Source of the DNA: Prochlorococcus sp. AG-347-J19
Lineage (GTDB): Bacteria; Cyanobacteriota; Cyanobacteriia; PCC-6307; Cyanobiaceae
Assembly: GCA_003279015.1 (NCBI GenBank)
Contig: QCBV01000008.1
Coordinates: 1 to 64,000 of the forward strand
DNA length: 64,000 nt
Direction: 5' to 3'
The translations under genes and the position numbers were made by a program. The notes below the pieces were generated by a model. It saw only the letters and a program-made list of their open reading frames with translations, was not told where the DNA came from and ran no database searches. Shown here piece by piece: positions 32,060-43,263 of the stretch. Each line of letters opens with the position of its first letter. The first letter of the stretch is position 1.

Positions 32060-32793
32060 TAATGCTCTGAGGTATCAATAATTTCGACTTTTTCGGCGTT
32101 TTCAGGTAGTTCAGTTATTTTTTCTTTTTTTGAGGAGGGAATTACGTTAGCTGAAGTTTTGTTTAGATATTCACCTGTATTTTCTGAGAAAACAAGATTC
32201 ATTTCGTGATCAGATGTTATGTATCTGTGAGTTTGCTCTGTTTTTGTACGCTCTAAAATTGATTCATTACCGACTTTTTTTCTTAATTTAATTACAGCAT
32301 CAAAAATTGCTTCTGGTCTTGGTGGGCATCCTGGAAGATATAAATCAACTGGTATCAATTTATCAACTCCTCTTACAGCAGTTGTAGAATCTGCGCTAAA
32401 CATTCCTCCCGTGATTGTGCAAGCACCCATGGCAATCACATATTTTGGTTCAGGCATTTGTTCATAAAGTCTTACTAAGGCTGGAGCCATCTTCATAGTT
32501 ACTGTCCCTGCCACTATTAGCAAATCTGCTTGCCTTGGCGAGCTTCTAGGAACTAATCCAAATCTATCAAAATCAAATCTAGATCCTATTAAGGCAGCAA
32601 ATTCTATAAAACAACAAGCTGTTCCATACAAGAGAGGCCATAGACTGCTTAGTCTAGCCCAATTGTGAAGATCGTCTAAACTTGTCAATATAATATTTTC
32701 GCTTAAATCTGTAGTAACTTGAGGCGCACCAAGAGAATTGCAAGTTCCTTCTCGAATTTCTCTTATTGCTTTTGGGGATAATTGTGGATTCAA
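32059..32793 (-). CDS. ndhK: NAD(P)H-quinone oxidoreductase subunit K
   Basis: ORF 244 aa; [31 protein letters not shown]-like block, [12 protein letters not shown]. Confidence 0.97.
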   Translation of the reverse strand: MNPQLSPKAIREIREGTCNSLGAPQVTTDLSENIILTSLDDLHNWARLSSLWPLLYGTACCFIEFAALIGSRFDFDRFGLVPRSSPRQADLLIVAGTVTMKMAPALVRLYEQMPEPKYVIAMGACTITGGMFSADSTTAVRGVDKLIPVDLYLPGCPPRPEAIFDAVIKLRKKVGNESILERTKTEQTHRYITSDHEMNLVFSENTGEYLNKTSANVIPSSKKEKITELPENAEKVEIIDTSEH

Positions 32794-32797
32794 TTTT

Positions 32798-33160
32798 TTA
32801 ACTCCATTCTAAAGCACCTTTTCTCCATGCGTATGCGAGGGCAATCACAAGTATTGCAATGAAAATTAAAGCTTCAATAAATGCTAATAAGCCTAATCTA
32901 TTGAAGGCAACAGCCCAAGGATAAAGGAATACTGTCTCAACATCAAATATAACGAAAACCAAGGCAAACATGTAGTAACGAATATTAAATTGAATCCATG
33001 CTCCTCCTATAGGCTCCATTCCAGATTCATATGTAAGTTTTCTTTCCCCTGTTCTGCCTTTTGGGGCAACGATGAGATTAGTAACTAGAGCTAATACTGG
33101 AACAGCTGCTGCAATTAAAAGGAAACCTAAAAAATATTCATAGCCAGTTAATAAAAACAT
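32798..33160 (-). CDS. ndhC: NAD(P)H-quinone oxidoreductase subunit 3 (NdhC)
   Basis: ORF 120 aa; [41 protein letters not shown]. Confidence 0.98.
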   Translation of the reverse strand: MFLLTGYEYFLGFLLIAAAVPVLALVTNLIVAPKGRTGERKLTYESGMEPIGGAWIQFNIRYYMFALVFVIFDVETVFLYPWAVAFNRLGLLAFIEALIFIAILVIALAYAWRKGALEWS

Positions 33161-33237
33161 CTTAAAAAATTAATTTTGAATAAAAGTCGCTTAATTAAGC
33201 AAAATCTTTTAAAGTTCTTAAAGAACAATAATAAACC

Positions 33238-33666
33238 GTGAGTGAAAACATTCAACCAGCCTCTGAGGAAAACAAAATAGTTGAAGACTTTGAGAAAGAA
33301 AACCTCTCTGAAAACTTCACAGGAGATAATGTTGGACAACCCATCCTTAATTTAGAACAAAATAGATTCGAATGTAGAAGTTGTGGATACATTTATGATC
33401 CTTCTGAAGGAAATAAAAAATTAAACATACCTAAAAATACACCTTTTTCAGAGTTGGATGGCAGTACCTTCGCCTGCCCCGTTTGTCGAGCCGGTAAAAA
33501 TTTTTATAAGGATATAGGTCCTAAATCTAAACCTAGTGGTTTTGAAGAAAATTTAGTTTATGGATTTGGTTTTAATAGTTTACCTCCTGGACAAAAAAAC
33601 ATATTGATTTTTGGAGGCCTGGCGTTTGCTGCTGCTATGTTCCTTTCTTTGTACTCTTTGCATTAA
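33238..33666 (+). CDS. rubA: Membrane-anchored rubredoxin (RubA), GTG start
   Basis: ORF 142 aa; CRSCGYIYDPSEG...FACPVCRAGKNFY; C-terminal TM helix; directly before the Ycf48 gene and psbEFLJ. Confidence 0.94.
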   Translation: MSENIQPASEENKIVEDFEKENLSENFTGDNVGQPILNLEQNRFECRSCGYIYDPSEGNKKLNIPKNTPFSELDGSTFACPVCRAGKNFYKDIGPKSKPSGFEENLVYGFGFNSLPPGQKNILIFGGLAFAAAMFLSLYSLH

Positions 33667-33675
33667 TATATATAA

Positions 33676-34692
33676 ATGAAAAAAATTATTACTAGTATTC
33701 CCAATCTTCTTTTATCAGTTCTTATTTGTTTTGTATTGAGTAGTTGCTCATCTACAGGAGTAAAGATGAATGATAGCAGCCCTTGGAAAACAATTCAGTT
33801 TGAGAACCAGGCCAATGCTTTAGATGTTGATTTTATAGATGATAAAAATGGATTTTTAGTTGGTTCCAATAGACTTATTATGGAATCTAATGATGGAGGA
33901 GAAACTTGGGAAAGAAGAAATTTAGATTTACCAAGTGAAGAGAACTTTCGTCTCCTAGATATTGATTTTAAAGGTGAAGAGGGATGGTTAATAGGTCAGC
34001 CTTCATTAGTTATGCATACACTCGATGCAGGAAAGAATTGGACACGTTTATCTCTAGGTAACAAATTACCAGGTCAACCTTTTCTAATAACAACCGTTGA
34101 TGCTGGTGTTGCAGAATTGGCTACCACTGCAGGTGCTATTTATGAAACATCAGATAGCGGTGAATCATGGAATGCGAAAGTTGTAGATGCATCTGGTTCT
34201 GGAGGTGTAAGAGATTTAAGAAGAACTAATAAAGGAGATTATGTCAGTGTAAGTAGTCTAGGTAATTTCTTTTCTACTTTGGAAAAGGATGGTGATGCAT
34301 GGATAGCTCATCAAAGAGCCAGTAGCAAAAGAGTTCAAAGTATTGGTTTTAATCCAGAAGGAAGTTTATGGATGCTTTCTAGAGGAGCAGAAATTAGATT
34401 TAATGAAGACACTAGTGACCTAGAAAATTGGTCAAAGCCTATCATACCAATTCTTAATGGATATAATTATCTAGACATGGGATGGGATCCAAATGGTGAT
34501 ATATGGGCTGGCGGCGGTAATGGAACTTTAATAGTAAGTAAAGATCAAGGTAAAACTTGGAATAAAGATCCTATTGCTTCTGAATTGCCAACAAACTACA
34601 TTAAAATAGTTTTTCTTGATAAAGAGGCTTTAGGCAATCAAAAAGGATTTGTACTAGGCGAGCGTGGTTACGTCCTTAAATGGAATAGCTAA
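33676..34692 (+). CDS. Photosystem II assembly factor Ycf48/HCF136
   Basis: ORF 338 aa; lipoprotein-like signal LSSCSS, repeated BNR-like blades ([38 protein letters not shown]). Confidence 0.95.
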   Translation: MKKIITSIPNLLLSVLICFVLSSCSSTGVKMNDSSPWKTIQFENQANALDVDFIDDKNGFLVGSNRLIMESNDGGETWERRNLDLPSEENFRLLDIDFKGEEGWLIGQPSLVMHTLDAGKNWTRLSLGNKLPGQPFLITTVDAGVAELATTAGAIYETSDSGESWNAKVVDASGSGGVRDLRRTNKGDYVSVSSLGNFFSTLEKDGDAWIAHQRASSKRVQSIGFNPEGSLWMLSRGAEIRFNEDTSDLENWSKPIIPILNGYNYLDMGWDPNGDIWAGGGNGTLIVSKDQGKTWNKDPIASELPTNYIKIVFLDKEALGNQKGFVLGERGYVLKWNS

Positions 34693-34827
34693 TTTGAATA
34701 ACTTGAGTTAATAGTAAAAAAAAAATTAATTTTTGAAAGATTTAGCAACTGTCTGTAACCAACCTGTTAATTTCTTCGCGAACTTATGATTTTACACTGT
34801 AAGATCATAGGGTAAACATTTGTGATT

Positions 34828-35076
34828 ATGGCCGCAGGTTCAACGGGTGAACGCCCATTCTTTGAAATAATCACCAGTATTAGATACTGGATTATTCATG
34901 CAGTAACATTACCAGCTATCTTTATAGCAGGCTTCTTATTTGTATATACAGGCTTAGCCTACGATGCTTTCGGAACTCCTCGTCCAGATAGTTATTTCCA
35001 ATCATCTGAATCTAAAGCACCTGTAGTAACACAAAGATATGAAGCTAAATCTCAACTAGATTTAAGAACAAAATAA
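34828..35076 (+). CDS. psbE: Cytochrome b559 alpha subunit PsbE
   Basis: ATG at 34828 (track starts two codons upstream): [29 protein letters not shown]. Confidence 0.97.
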
Positions 35077-35078
35077 CA

Positions 35079-35225
35079 ATGACTAATTCTCAAGCTCCAA
35101 TGCAGGCTGCGGAAGTCCGCGTCTATCCTATATTTACTGTCCGTTGGCTAGCAGTTCACGCTCTAGCTATTCCATCAGTATTCTTTTTAGGTTCTATTGC
35201 TGCTATGCAATTCGTAGCCCGATAA
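35079..35225 (+). CDS. psbF: Cytochrome b559 beta subunit PsbF
   Basis: 48-aa ORF not in track: [48 protein letters not shown]. Confidence 0.97.
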
Positions 35226-35236
35226 ATTTAACTATC

Positions 35237-35356
35237 ATGCAAGTAAACGAAAATCCTAACAAAGTTCCAGTTGAACTTAATCGTACAAGCCTTTATTTAG
35301 GCTTATTATCAGTCTTTGTATTGGGAATTTTATTTTCCAGTTACTTTTTCAATTAA
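35237..35356 (+). CDS. psbL: Photosystem II protein PsbL
   Basis: In-frame ATG 35237 inside track ORF 35144..35356: [39 protein letters not shown]. Confidence 0.97.
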
Positions 35357-35365
35357 ATTAAAATC

Positions 35366-35563
35366 ATGAGTAAATTAAAAGGACCTGATGGAAGAATTCC
35401 AGATAGACTTCCCGACGGTAGACCAGCAGTTGCATGGGAAAGAAGATGGACTGAAGGAACTCTTCCTTTATGGCTTGTTGCTACAGCAGGTGGAATTGCA
35501 GTTATCTTCGTTTTAGGAATATTCTTCTATGGTTCATACCAAGGGGTTGGAGCTGGAGGCTAA
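35366..35563 (+). CDS. psbJ: Photosystem II protein PsbJ
   Basis: ORF 65 aa; [32 protein letters not shown]. Confidence 0.97.
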   Translation: MSKLKGPDGRIPDRLPDGRPAVAWERRWTEGTLPLWLVATAGGIAVIFVLGIFFYGSYQGVGAGG

Positions 35564-35606
35564 CAAATCCTTACCTTAACCTGATAATCACTTATATCAA
35601 ATAAGC

Positions 35607-36500
35607 CTAATAAGAATCAGTAAATATCCTTAGTTTCTCTCTTGTGGAACTTGGGATATTTTCTTTTTGAGTTATCAATCCATCTTTTAATGAAAAATGA
35701 GACTTACTTTTTGGTCTTTCTTCTGCAATTAATTTAGCTACTTCAAATATTATTTTATTAGCCACTTCAGTATTTGATCTAAGATTATCCAAAACCATAT
35801 CTACAGAAACTTCTTGATGAGTTTGATGCCAGCAATCATAATCAGTAACCATAGATAAGGAAGAGTAAGCTATTTCAGCTTCTTTAGCTAATCTTGCTTC
35901 TGTGTGGTTCGTCATCCCAATTATTGAACATCCCCAACTCCTATATAAATTAGATTCTGCTCTAGTTGAGAAAGCGGGACCTTCCATTGCTAGATAGGTT
36001 CCCCCTCTATGCAATTGTCTACCGCCAGGAATATTTTTTTCTCCGATTTCACTTAATATACGTGATAAATTTGTGCAGAAGGGATCTCCCATAGTTACGT
36101 GAGCAACAGCTCCCTCATTAAAAAAGGTTGCAGGTCTATTTTTTGTCCGGTCTATAAATTGATCTGGAACCACTATATCAAGTGGCCTTATCTGTTCTTG
36201 TAACGAACCCACTGCTGATGGAGCAATAATCCACCTTACTCCTATTGATCTAAGAGCCCAAATATTAGCTTTGTAAGGGATTTCAGAAGGATTTAAACTA
36301 TGTGATCTGCCATGTCTAGGAATGAATGCTATCTCTAGGTTTCCAAGATTATATACTTTTATTGAATCAGAAGGTTTACCATAGGGAGTATTGATTTCTA
36401 GTTCTCTTAAGTAATCTATTTGATCCATTGAATAAAATCCACTGCCACCAATCACTCCTAATCTTGATTTTTCAATTGGTAATAAATGTTCTTTATTCAT
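35607..36500 (-). CDS. mtnP: S-methyl-5'-thioadenosine phosphorylase
   Basis: ORF 297 aa; GVIGGSGFY, IPRHGRSHSLNPSEIPYKANIWAL, YLAMEGPAFSTRAES. Confidence 0.95.
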   Translation of the reverse strand: MNKEHLLPIEKSRLGVIGGSGFYSMDQIDYLRELEINTPYGKPSDSIKVYNLGNLEIAFIPRHGRSHSLNPSEIPYKANIWALRSIGVRWIIAPSAVGSLQEQIRPLDIVVPDQFIDRTKNRPATFFNEGAVAHVTMGDPFCTNLSRILSEIGEKNIPGGRQLHRGGTYLAMEGPAFSTRAESNLYRSWGCSIIGMTNHTEARLAKEAEIAYSSLSMVTDYDCWHQTHQEVSVDMVLDNLRSNTEVANKIIFEVAKLIAEERPKSKSHFSLKDGLITQKENIPSSTREKLRIFTDSY

Positions 36501-36510
36501 AGTGATGTAA

Positions 36511-38682
36511 ATGACTTTTAATCATCTGGTACTAATTGGAGGAGGACACTCAAATGTTTCTTTATTGAAGAAATGGTTGATGTTTCCGAAATTAATGCCA
36601 GAAATTCCTGTTTCAATTATATCTAGAGATTCTCATTTGGTTTATTCGGCTATATTCCCATCGGTGATTTCAAAATCAATCACTTTAGAAGAGAGTTTAA
36701 TAGATATAAAATCTTTAGCAAAAAATGCAAAAGTATCTTTCATAGAAGAAGAAGTAAAGGATATTGATTTCAATTTAAAGAAAATTATTTTAAGTAATAG
36801 GCCTTCAGTTAATTATTCGAAGTTGGTGCTTAATTATGGAAGTCAAACAATAATTCCAAAAGAATTTGAATCACTAGTTAAAAATCAAAATGCTTTTTCA
36901 ATTAAACCTTTTTTAAGTGCTTATGACTCAATACTAAAAGAGGACATTTTTGATTCAGTTAATGAACTTCCATTTGTAATTGTTGGGAGTGGTCTTGCTG
37001 CAATTGAAGTATCTTATGCTTTGAGAAAAAGATGGGGAGATAGACCTTTAAAACTATTATGTGATTCAAGAAAAATTAACAATAAAATTCTAAAAAGTTT
37101 ACGGAATTTCAATATTGATTTAGTTGAAAAACTTAATTTTGATTATGGCAAGATTCTTTTGTGTACTGGAAATATTTCTCCGTTATGGGCACAAAAAAAA
37201 TTATTAGATTCTGACTCTTACGGCAGAATAATTACAAATCAGAATTTACAGATAAAAAGTTTCTCTGGAATCTTTGCTGTCGGTGATTGCGCAGTTGTAG
37301 GTTCAGCAAAAAGACCAGCATCGGGAGTTTTTGCAGTAAAAGTTGTAAACACATTAATACAAAATCTAAAAAAAGATATAGAAGGGAGATCATTAAAAAA
37401 GTGGTTTCCTCAAAAGATCGGATTGCAAATTGTAAATATATTTACAAGCCATCATCCAAAGGCTTTTGCTATTTATCGCAATTTTGTTTTCGGCCCTTCT
37501 TTTGTTTTTTGGATTTTAAAGCATAAAATTGATCTCAACTTTATTAAAAAGTTCAGATCAAAAAGGCTAATTATGAAAAGTAGTGAAAAAAATATTTCAT
37601 TGAATGATTGCAGAGGATGTGCAGCTAAAATTCCTCAGTTTGTTTTGAATAAATCATTAATAAATTCTAATTTAAATTCTTTTGCCTCATCACCTGAAGA
37701 TTCAGTTGAGATATATCAAAATGGTCAAGATATTATTTTGCAAAGTGTAGATGGATTTCCTGCTTTGGTAAGTGATCCTTGGCTTAATGCAAAAATTACT
37801 ACTTTGCATGCTTGCTCAGATTTGTGGGCATGCGGAGCAAAACTTTCATCCGCGCAGGCTTTAATTTCATTACCAAAAGTTGAAAGGGAATTTCAGAGTT
37901 ACCTCTTTTCTCAATCACTTCAAGGTATTAAATCAACAGTTGAGGATCATGGAGGTGAATTACTTGGAGGCCATACTTTCGAGGCAAGAAGTTTAGTAAA
38001 TAAACCTTATTCATTAGGAATAGATATTTCTTTAACAGTTCAAGGTATTTTAAAAAATGGAGCAAAACCATGGCTTAAATCTGGCATGAATATTGGAGAT
38101 ATTCTCATGATGTCTAGACCTCTTGGGGTTGGGATTTACTTTGCTGGTCAAATGCAAAATATTAATATGCTAGGTAGTTCTTCTGAAGTAATTAATAATT
38201 TAGTAAAGAGTCAGCAATATTTGCTTGATGAAATTTATCTTTTTCAAAATCAATTTAAAGAATCATTAGTCAATGCTGCGACTGACATTACTGGATATGG
38301 ATTTATTGGACATCTTAAAGAAATGGTTGAATCATCTAATTTATATAGGCAAAGCAATAATCTTGAGCCACTAAAAGTTTTATTAGATTTATTTGCATTT
38401 AAAGCTTATCCTGGAGTATTTGATTTAATAAGAAAAGATGTTAAAAGTACTTTCTTTGAATCTAATAAAGAAATTTTTGACAAAATTTATAAAGTAAATA
38501 AGCAAAAAAGAATAATTAATTTTTTAAACGAAAATTCATTAGATCAAGAGACTTTTAACGAGAGAATATCATTACTATTAGATCCTCAAACATGTGGCCC
38601 CTTGTTGATTAGTTGCAATCGTAAATATGAAAATGTTCTAAAAGATAAATGGTACAAGGTTGGAGAGGTTGTAAAAATGTAA
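36511..38682 (+). CDS. selD: Fusion: FAD/NAD(P)-dependent NDH-2-like oxidoreductase + selenide, water dikinase (SelD)
   Basis: ORF 723 aa; N-terminal LVLIGGGHSNVSLLKKW and GIFAVGDCAVV FAD motifs; C-terminal DCRGCAAKIPQ and LLGGHTFEA-type SelD blocks. Confidence 0.92.
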   Translation: MTFNHLVLIGGGHSNVSLLKKWLMFPKLMPEIPVSIISRDSHLVYSAIFPSVISKSITLEESLIDIKSLAKNAKVSFIEEEVKDIDFNLKKIILSNRPSVNYSKLVLNYGSQTIIPKEFESLVKNQNAFSIKPFLSAYDSILKEDIFDSVNELPFVIVGSGLAAIEVSYALRKRWGDRPLKLLCDSRKINNKILKSLRNFNIDLVEKLNFDYGKILLCTGNISPLWAQKKLLDSDSYGRIITNQNLQIKSFSGIFAVGDCAVVGSAKRPASGVFAVKVVNTLIQNLKKDIEGRSLKKWFPQKIGLQIVNIFTSHHPKAFAIYRNFVFGPSFVFWILKHKIDLNFIKKFRSKRLIMKSSEKNISLNDCRGCAAKIPQFVLNKSLINSNLNSFASSPEDSVEIYQNGQDIILQSVDGFPALVSDPWLNAKITTLHACSDLWACGAKLSSAQALISLPKVEREFQSYLFSQSLQGIKSTVEDHGGELLGGHTFEARSLVNKPYSLGIDISLTVQGILKNGAKPWLKSGMNIGDILMMSRPLGVGIYFAGQMQNINMLGSSSEVINNLVKSQQYLLDEIYLFQNQFKESLVNAATDITGYGFIGHLKEMVESSNLYRQSNNLEPLKVLLDLFAFKAYPGVFDLIRKDVKSTFFESNKEIFDKIYKVNKQKRIINFLNENSLDQETFNERISLLLDPQTCGPLLISCNRKYENVLKDKWYKVGEVVKM

Positions 38683-39930
38683 TTAATTTTTATTTAATTT
38701 GTCAATTTCCAAATATCTTAATCTTTTGATTTCCTTACCCATCTCCTCCCCTGGATCCCATCCTTCTTTTTTTAATGTTTCTCCATCTTTTTTTGATTTT
38801 ATGAATTTGTAAATAAATAACCATTTAAACAATTTACGCCAGTATGGTCCTCCATCACAAATTAATAATTTGACTGTCTCATCATTAAGGTTTCTGTCCT
38901 CAATAAATTCTGTCCAACTTGATGGAGAAAAATGATTGAAATTTTTTTGGTTTGTATTAAATAACTTTTTGATATTTATGTAATCTTCTAATATTTTTAT
39001 CTCACTATTATTTATCAAAAATCTTTGACATGCTTTTTCTAAATCTTCTGAATCTTTTAATAAGAAAAGCATATGATTCCCCTTTAACTTCTTAATCCAA
39101 TTTAGTCCTCTTAAAAATCTTTTATCGACTTTAATATTTTCATTTAAGATTGAGATAATTTCCCATTTATGAATTATCGAAATTACATTAGTCAAATTAT
39201 CGTGTTTGCATATTTCAGCTAGTTCCATCCTTATTCGTATGCCTAGTGCAGGAGGGTAAATCATTTTCTGATGAGTTTCTGAACTTTTCCATGGCCATTG
39301 TCTAACTGTTTCTTGAGATTGTATGAGGGAATTATTTGAAATATTGAAATCTAACCTTGAAGCATATTTTGCACATCTAATTAATCTACTTGGATCATCT
39401 GAAATGCTATTACTGTGAAGTAAGTTCAATCTTTTACTTTTTATATCAGAAATTCCTCCATAAAGATCATAGATTTTCCTTGTCGAGACCTCGAAGGCTA
39501 TTGAATTTATAGTGAAATCTCTCCTCTTAAGATCCTCCTCAATTGTACTTTTATTTACTGTGGGATTTAAGCCTGGAGCAGAATAAATTTCTTTTCTTGC
39601 AGAAGCAATATCAATTTTATAGTCATTAATATTTATTTCTACAGTGTTGTATAAATTAAATTCCTTGATTAAACATAAATCTACATTTACAATATTTTTT
39701 TTTATATATTTTGCAAGAGAAATAGAGGATCCTTCAATAACAAGATCAATATCTACAGGTTTAGAAAAAGATTTTTTGTGGAATTTACTAATTAATAAAT
39801 CTCTTAAATAACCGCCAACAAAAGCTACTTTAGTATTGTTATTAGATTCTATGTATTTAGCAATTAGGTTATATAGATTAAATGGAGTTTTGATTAATTC
39901 CCCTTGGATGTAATCAGAGATATCGTTCAT
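38683..39930 (-). CDS. tRNA nucleotidyltransferase/poly(A) polymerase family protein
   Basis: ORF 415 aa; FVGGYLRDLL, PVDIDLVIEG, EDLKRRDFTINSIAFE. Confidence 0.93.
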   Translation of the reverse strand: MNDISDYIQGELIKTPFNLYNLIAKYIESNNNTKVAFVGGYLRDLLISKFHKKSFSKPVDIDLVIEGSSISLAKYIKKNIVNVDLCLIKEFNLYNTVEININDYKIDIASARKEIYSAPGLNPTVNKSTIEEDLKRRDFTINSIAFEVSTRKIYDLYGGISDIKSKRLNLLHSNSISDDPSRLIRCAKYASRLDFNISNNSLIQSQETVRQWPWKSSETHQKMIYPPALGIRIRMELAEICKHDNLTNVISIIHKWEIISILNENIKVDKRFLRGLNWIKKLKGNHMLFLLKDSEDLEKACQRFLINNSEIKILEDYINIKKLFNTNQKNFNHFSPSSWTEFIEDRNLNDETVKLLICDGGPYWRKLFKWLFIYKFIKSKKDGETLKKEGWDPGEEMGKEIKRLRYLEIDKLNKN

Positions 39931-39935
39931 GAGTT

Positions 39936-42344
39936 TTAACTTACATAACGAATTGGAGCTAATCTGGGATCTAGAATTTTACTTCCTTTATCACCAAATT
40001 TTACTGCTAAAGATATTTTTTCCCCATTACCAAAAATATGTATGATTTCACCTTTCCCAAACTTTGAGTGAATTAGTATATCTCCAACTATCCAGCTTTT
40101 CCCTTTACTGGGACCTGAATATAATTTCCTTACTGCATTTATTGGCTTGTTAACAAATTCATTTGGATTGTTTCGATCAACTCTAGTTAAACGATCAAGA
40201 TGCCAATCTCTTCTAATTGAAGCACCACCAGTTTGTGGTAATTCGCCATCCATTAAATCTTCAGGTATTTCCGAAAGAAATATTGAAGGAATTGTTGCTT
40301 CTCGCATGCCACCCCATAATCTTCTTTCTCTGGCATGACTTAAGAAAACTCTTTCTTTAGCTCTAGTAATACCTACATAGCACAATCTCCTTTCCTCTTC
40401 AAGAAGTGAGGGAGTATCTATTGATCTATGGCTAGGGAAGAGACCTTGTTCTAGCCCAGTGATAAAAACATTTTGAAATTCTAAACCTTTACTATTATGC
40501 AGAGTCATTAGAGTTACAGAGTTAGGATTATTTTTCTTCGTATCATTATCAGTTGTTAAGGCTGCCGTAGAAAGAAATCCCTCTACATCTCCACTTTCTG
40601 TTTCTTCTTCATATTGAGTAGCTGCATTAATTAGTTCTTGTAAATTATTTCTTCTATCTTCAGATTCTTCAGTCCCACTAGAGAGCAAGTCACTTAAATA
40701 ACCACTTTTTTCTAATATAAGTTGTAGTAATTGAGCGGGACCTGAATTTTCTAGGTAACACAGTAGATCATTCATTATTTCAGTAAATTTATTAATTCCT
40801 TTTGATGATCTGCCTATTGTTTCTTCAAGACTTTGCTTATCATTAAGAACCTCCCATAATGGGATATTTAACTTATTAGATAGTTCATTAAGTTTTTGAA
40901 TAGTAGTCTTACCAATCCCTCTTCTAGGAACATTTATGATTCGTAAAAGACTGACGTTATCTGAAGAATTAACCAGAACTTTCAAATATGCTATTGCATC
41001 TTTAATTTCTCTTCTATCATAAAAACGCAATCCTCCAAAAATTGTATAAGGAATGCGCCACCTTACAAGAGATTCTTCTAGTACTCTCGACTGAGCTCTG
41101 GTTCGATATAAAATTGCAAAATTTTTCCAAATTGGGTTTTGATTATAGTTATTGAGTGATTTTATTTTATTGGTAATTGCTTCTGCCTCGGAAATTTCAT
41201 CATCACAGCTGAGTAACGTTAAAAGTTCCCCTTTTTCTTTAGTAGCCTTTAAAACTTTGTCAATTCTCTCAGAGTTGTTTTCAATTAGTGAGTTTGCAGC
41301 ATCAAGGATATTGGAAGATGACCTATAATTTTCTTCTAATTTAATTAAAGATGATTTTGTATCGTCGTTGATTGAAGTTTTAAAATCTTCTTGAAAACCA
41401 ATTAAAATTCTGAAGTCAGCTGCTCTGAAACTATAGATACTTTGATCAGCATCCCCAACTACAAAAATTGACCTATCTTGCCAATTGAAGAATTTTTTTG
41501 GTTCAGTATTTCCAGCCGTAATTAATTTTATAAGTTCATATTGTGTTCTATTTGTATCTTGATATTCGTCAACTAAAATATGTTTAAATCTTTTGTGCCA
41601 GTAATCTCTGACTATATCATTTTGCCTCAATAAGAAAACAGGCAAAAGTAGGAGATCATCAAAGTCTAAAGAATTATTTTTTGAGAGCGAAATCCTATAT
41701 CTCTGGTAGGCTTCTGCAACTGTTTTATCAAAATTATTATCTGCTTTTTCTAAAAGATCATTAGAAGTTAAGCATTGATTTTTAGCATTACTTATTAATC
41801 TTTTAATCTTTTTGGGATCATATCTTTTTGGGTCAAGATTCATATCTTGACTGATAATTTCTTTTACTAATGTTTGAGAATCTGTTTCATCATAAATTGA
41901 AAATTGTCTTGTCCATTTTAGGCCTTCTGGATCAGTATATTTTTCAATATCGTATCTCAGAAGTCTTGAAAATAAGGAATGGAAAGTACCGATCCAAAGG
42001 TTCTGAAGCCTCTCTTGGTGAACGTTTGTTCTTAATTGATTTTGATCAATTTCTTTGAGAGTTGCCCAAGGCTGACCAAATTGATTTAAAGCTAATTCTT
42101 GAGCTAGAAGAACCTCTAATCTTGCTTTCATTTCTTTAGCAGCTTTGTTAGTGAAAGTGACTGCGAGAATGTTATAGGGATCTATAGAGTTATTTTCAAT
42201 AAGATTTGCAATTCTGTGTGTAAGAGCTTTAGTTTTCCCGCTGCCTGCACCTGCTACAACTAATAGTGGTCCATAAACATGTTTTACTGCTTGAAGTTGT
42301 TGGTTGTTTAGGGATTTAAAAAGGAAATTGTTGGTTTGAGGCAC
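39936..42344 (-). CDS. UvrD/PcrA family ATP-dependent DNA helicase
   Basis: ORF 802 aa; VVAGAGSGKTKALTHRI, VDEYQDTN, VGDADQSIYSFRAAD, CYVGITRAKERV. Confidence 0.97.
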   Translation of the reverse strand: MPQTNNFLFKSLNNQQLQAVKHVYGPLLVVAGAGSGKTKALTHRIANLIENNSIDPYNILAVTFTNKAAKEMKARLEVLLAQELALNQFGQPWATLKEIDQNQLRTNVHQERLQNLWIGTFHSLFSRLLRYDIEKYTDPEGLKWTRQFSIYDETDSQTLVKEIISQDMNLDPKRYDPKKIKRLISNAKNQCLTSNDLLEKADNNFDKTVAEAYQRYRISLSKNNSLDFDDLLLLPVFLLRQNDIVRDYWHKRFKHILVDEYQDTNRTQYELIKLITAGNTEPKKFFNWQDRSIFVVGDADQSIYSFRAADFRILIGFQEDFKTSINDDTKSSLIKLEENYRSSSNILDAANSLIENNSERIDKVLKATKEKGELLTLLSCDDEISEAEAITNKIKSLNNYNQNPIWKNFAILYRTRAQSRVLEESLVRWRIPYTIFGGLRFYDRREIKDAIAYLKVLVNSSDNVSLLRIINVPRRGIGKTTIQKLNELSNKLNIPLWEVLNDKQSLEETIGRSSKGINKFTEIMNDLLCYLENSGPAQLLQLILEKSGYLSDLLSSGTEESEDRRNNLQELINAATQYEEETESGDVEGFLSTAALTTDNDTKKNNPNSVTLMTLHNSKGLEFQNVFITGLEQGLFPSHRSIDTPSLLEEERRLCYVGITRAKERVFLSHARERRLWGGMREATIPSIFLSEIPEDLMDGELPQTGGASIRRDWHLDRLTRVDRNNPNEFVNKPINAVRKLYSGPSKGKSWIVGDILIHSKFGKGEIIHIFGNGEKISLAVKFGDKGSKILDPRLAPIRYVS

Positions 42345-42366
42345 TTTTGGAAGGTTTTTTCAAAAA

Positions 42367-42573
42367 TCAGACTTTTCTATGAGATTCAGATTCCATTTCT
42401 AGATCTTCTAACGCTTTTTTTAAATTTATTAGTTCATTATTGTTATTAATTATTTCTTCAAATTTATTTTGAGGCATCTTTAATTTCATACTTCTGTCTA
42501 GAATTTCTTTTTCCAATCTCTTTTTATATGAGGAAATAAGTTTTTTTGATAATTTTAAATCCTGCTGATCCAA
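42367..42573 (-). CDS. Small hypothetical, charged coiled-coil-like protein
   Basis: ORF 68 aa, Lys/Glu-rich; adjacent to the helicase gene; no recognised family. Confidence 0.45.
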   Translation of the reverse strand: MDQQDLKLSKKLISSYKKRLEKEILDRSMKLKMPQNKFEEIINNNNELINLKKALEDLEMESESHRKV

Positions 42574-42750
42574 AACTTTTCTTATAGATAATTCTATCTT
42601 AGCGGAAAAAAATTTTTTATTTGAATTATTTCAACTATCACTTTGGAATGAAGTTATTAATTAAGAAGCGTTGCGTTAAGTTTGAAATTGTATTGTTTTT
42701 ACTAGCTTTGTATTATTCTTAAGATCGGTCTTTAAATTTTTACTTCAGGA

Positions 42751-43263
42751 ATGTCAGTTTCAAAGGATAATCAACTATTGTTAGCCGATAAGAAATTAAA
42801 TGATTTAAGCAATATAAAAGAATTTATTAATAGTGCAAACTCAAGATTAGATGCAATAAGCTCAATTACTAATAATTCACATGCAATTGCAGCAGACGCT
42901 GTAACAGCAATGATTTGCGAAAATCAAGATTCACTTAATTCAAAAATATCTTTAAATACAACTAACAAGATGTCCGTTTGTTTAAGAGATGGAGAAATAA
43001 TCCTAAGGATTGTTGCTTATCTTTTAATTTCTAATGACGAATCAGTTTTAGAAAAAAGTTGTTTGAAGGATCTTAAAAATACTTATCTTGCTCTTGGGGT
43101 GCCTTTAAAAAATGCAAGAAGGGTTTTTCAATTAATGCGAGATGCAACTATCTCTGATTTGAATTCAACAGTTAATAATATGAGTGGAAACAAAGGCTTT
43201 CTTCCTAAATTAATATCTGAAACAGAGTTTCAATTTGAAAGGATAATTAATCTTTTAAACTAG
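42751..43263 (+). CDS. Phycoerythrin beta subunit, divergent (PE-III type of high-light Prochlorococcus)
   Basis: ORF 170 aa; [57 protein letters not shown] match beta-phycobiliproteins. Confidence 0.93.
   Translation: MSVSKDNQLLLADKKLNDLSNIKEFINSANSRLDAISSITNNSHAIAADAVTAMICENQDSLNSKISLNTTNKMSVCLRDGEIILRIVAYLLISNDESVLEKSCLKDLKNTYLALGVPLKNARRVFQLMRDATISDLNSTVNNMSGNKGFLPKLISETEFQFERIINLLN

Noticed and set aside
33148-33339. Minus-strand 63-aa ORF between ndhC and the rubredoxin gene
   Set aside because: Overlaps the rubredoxin 5' end antisense; composition is Phe/Leu-rich noise.
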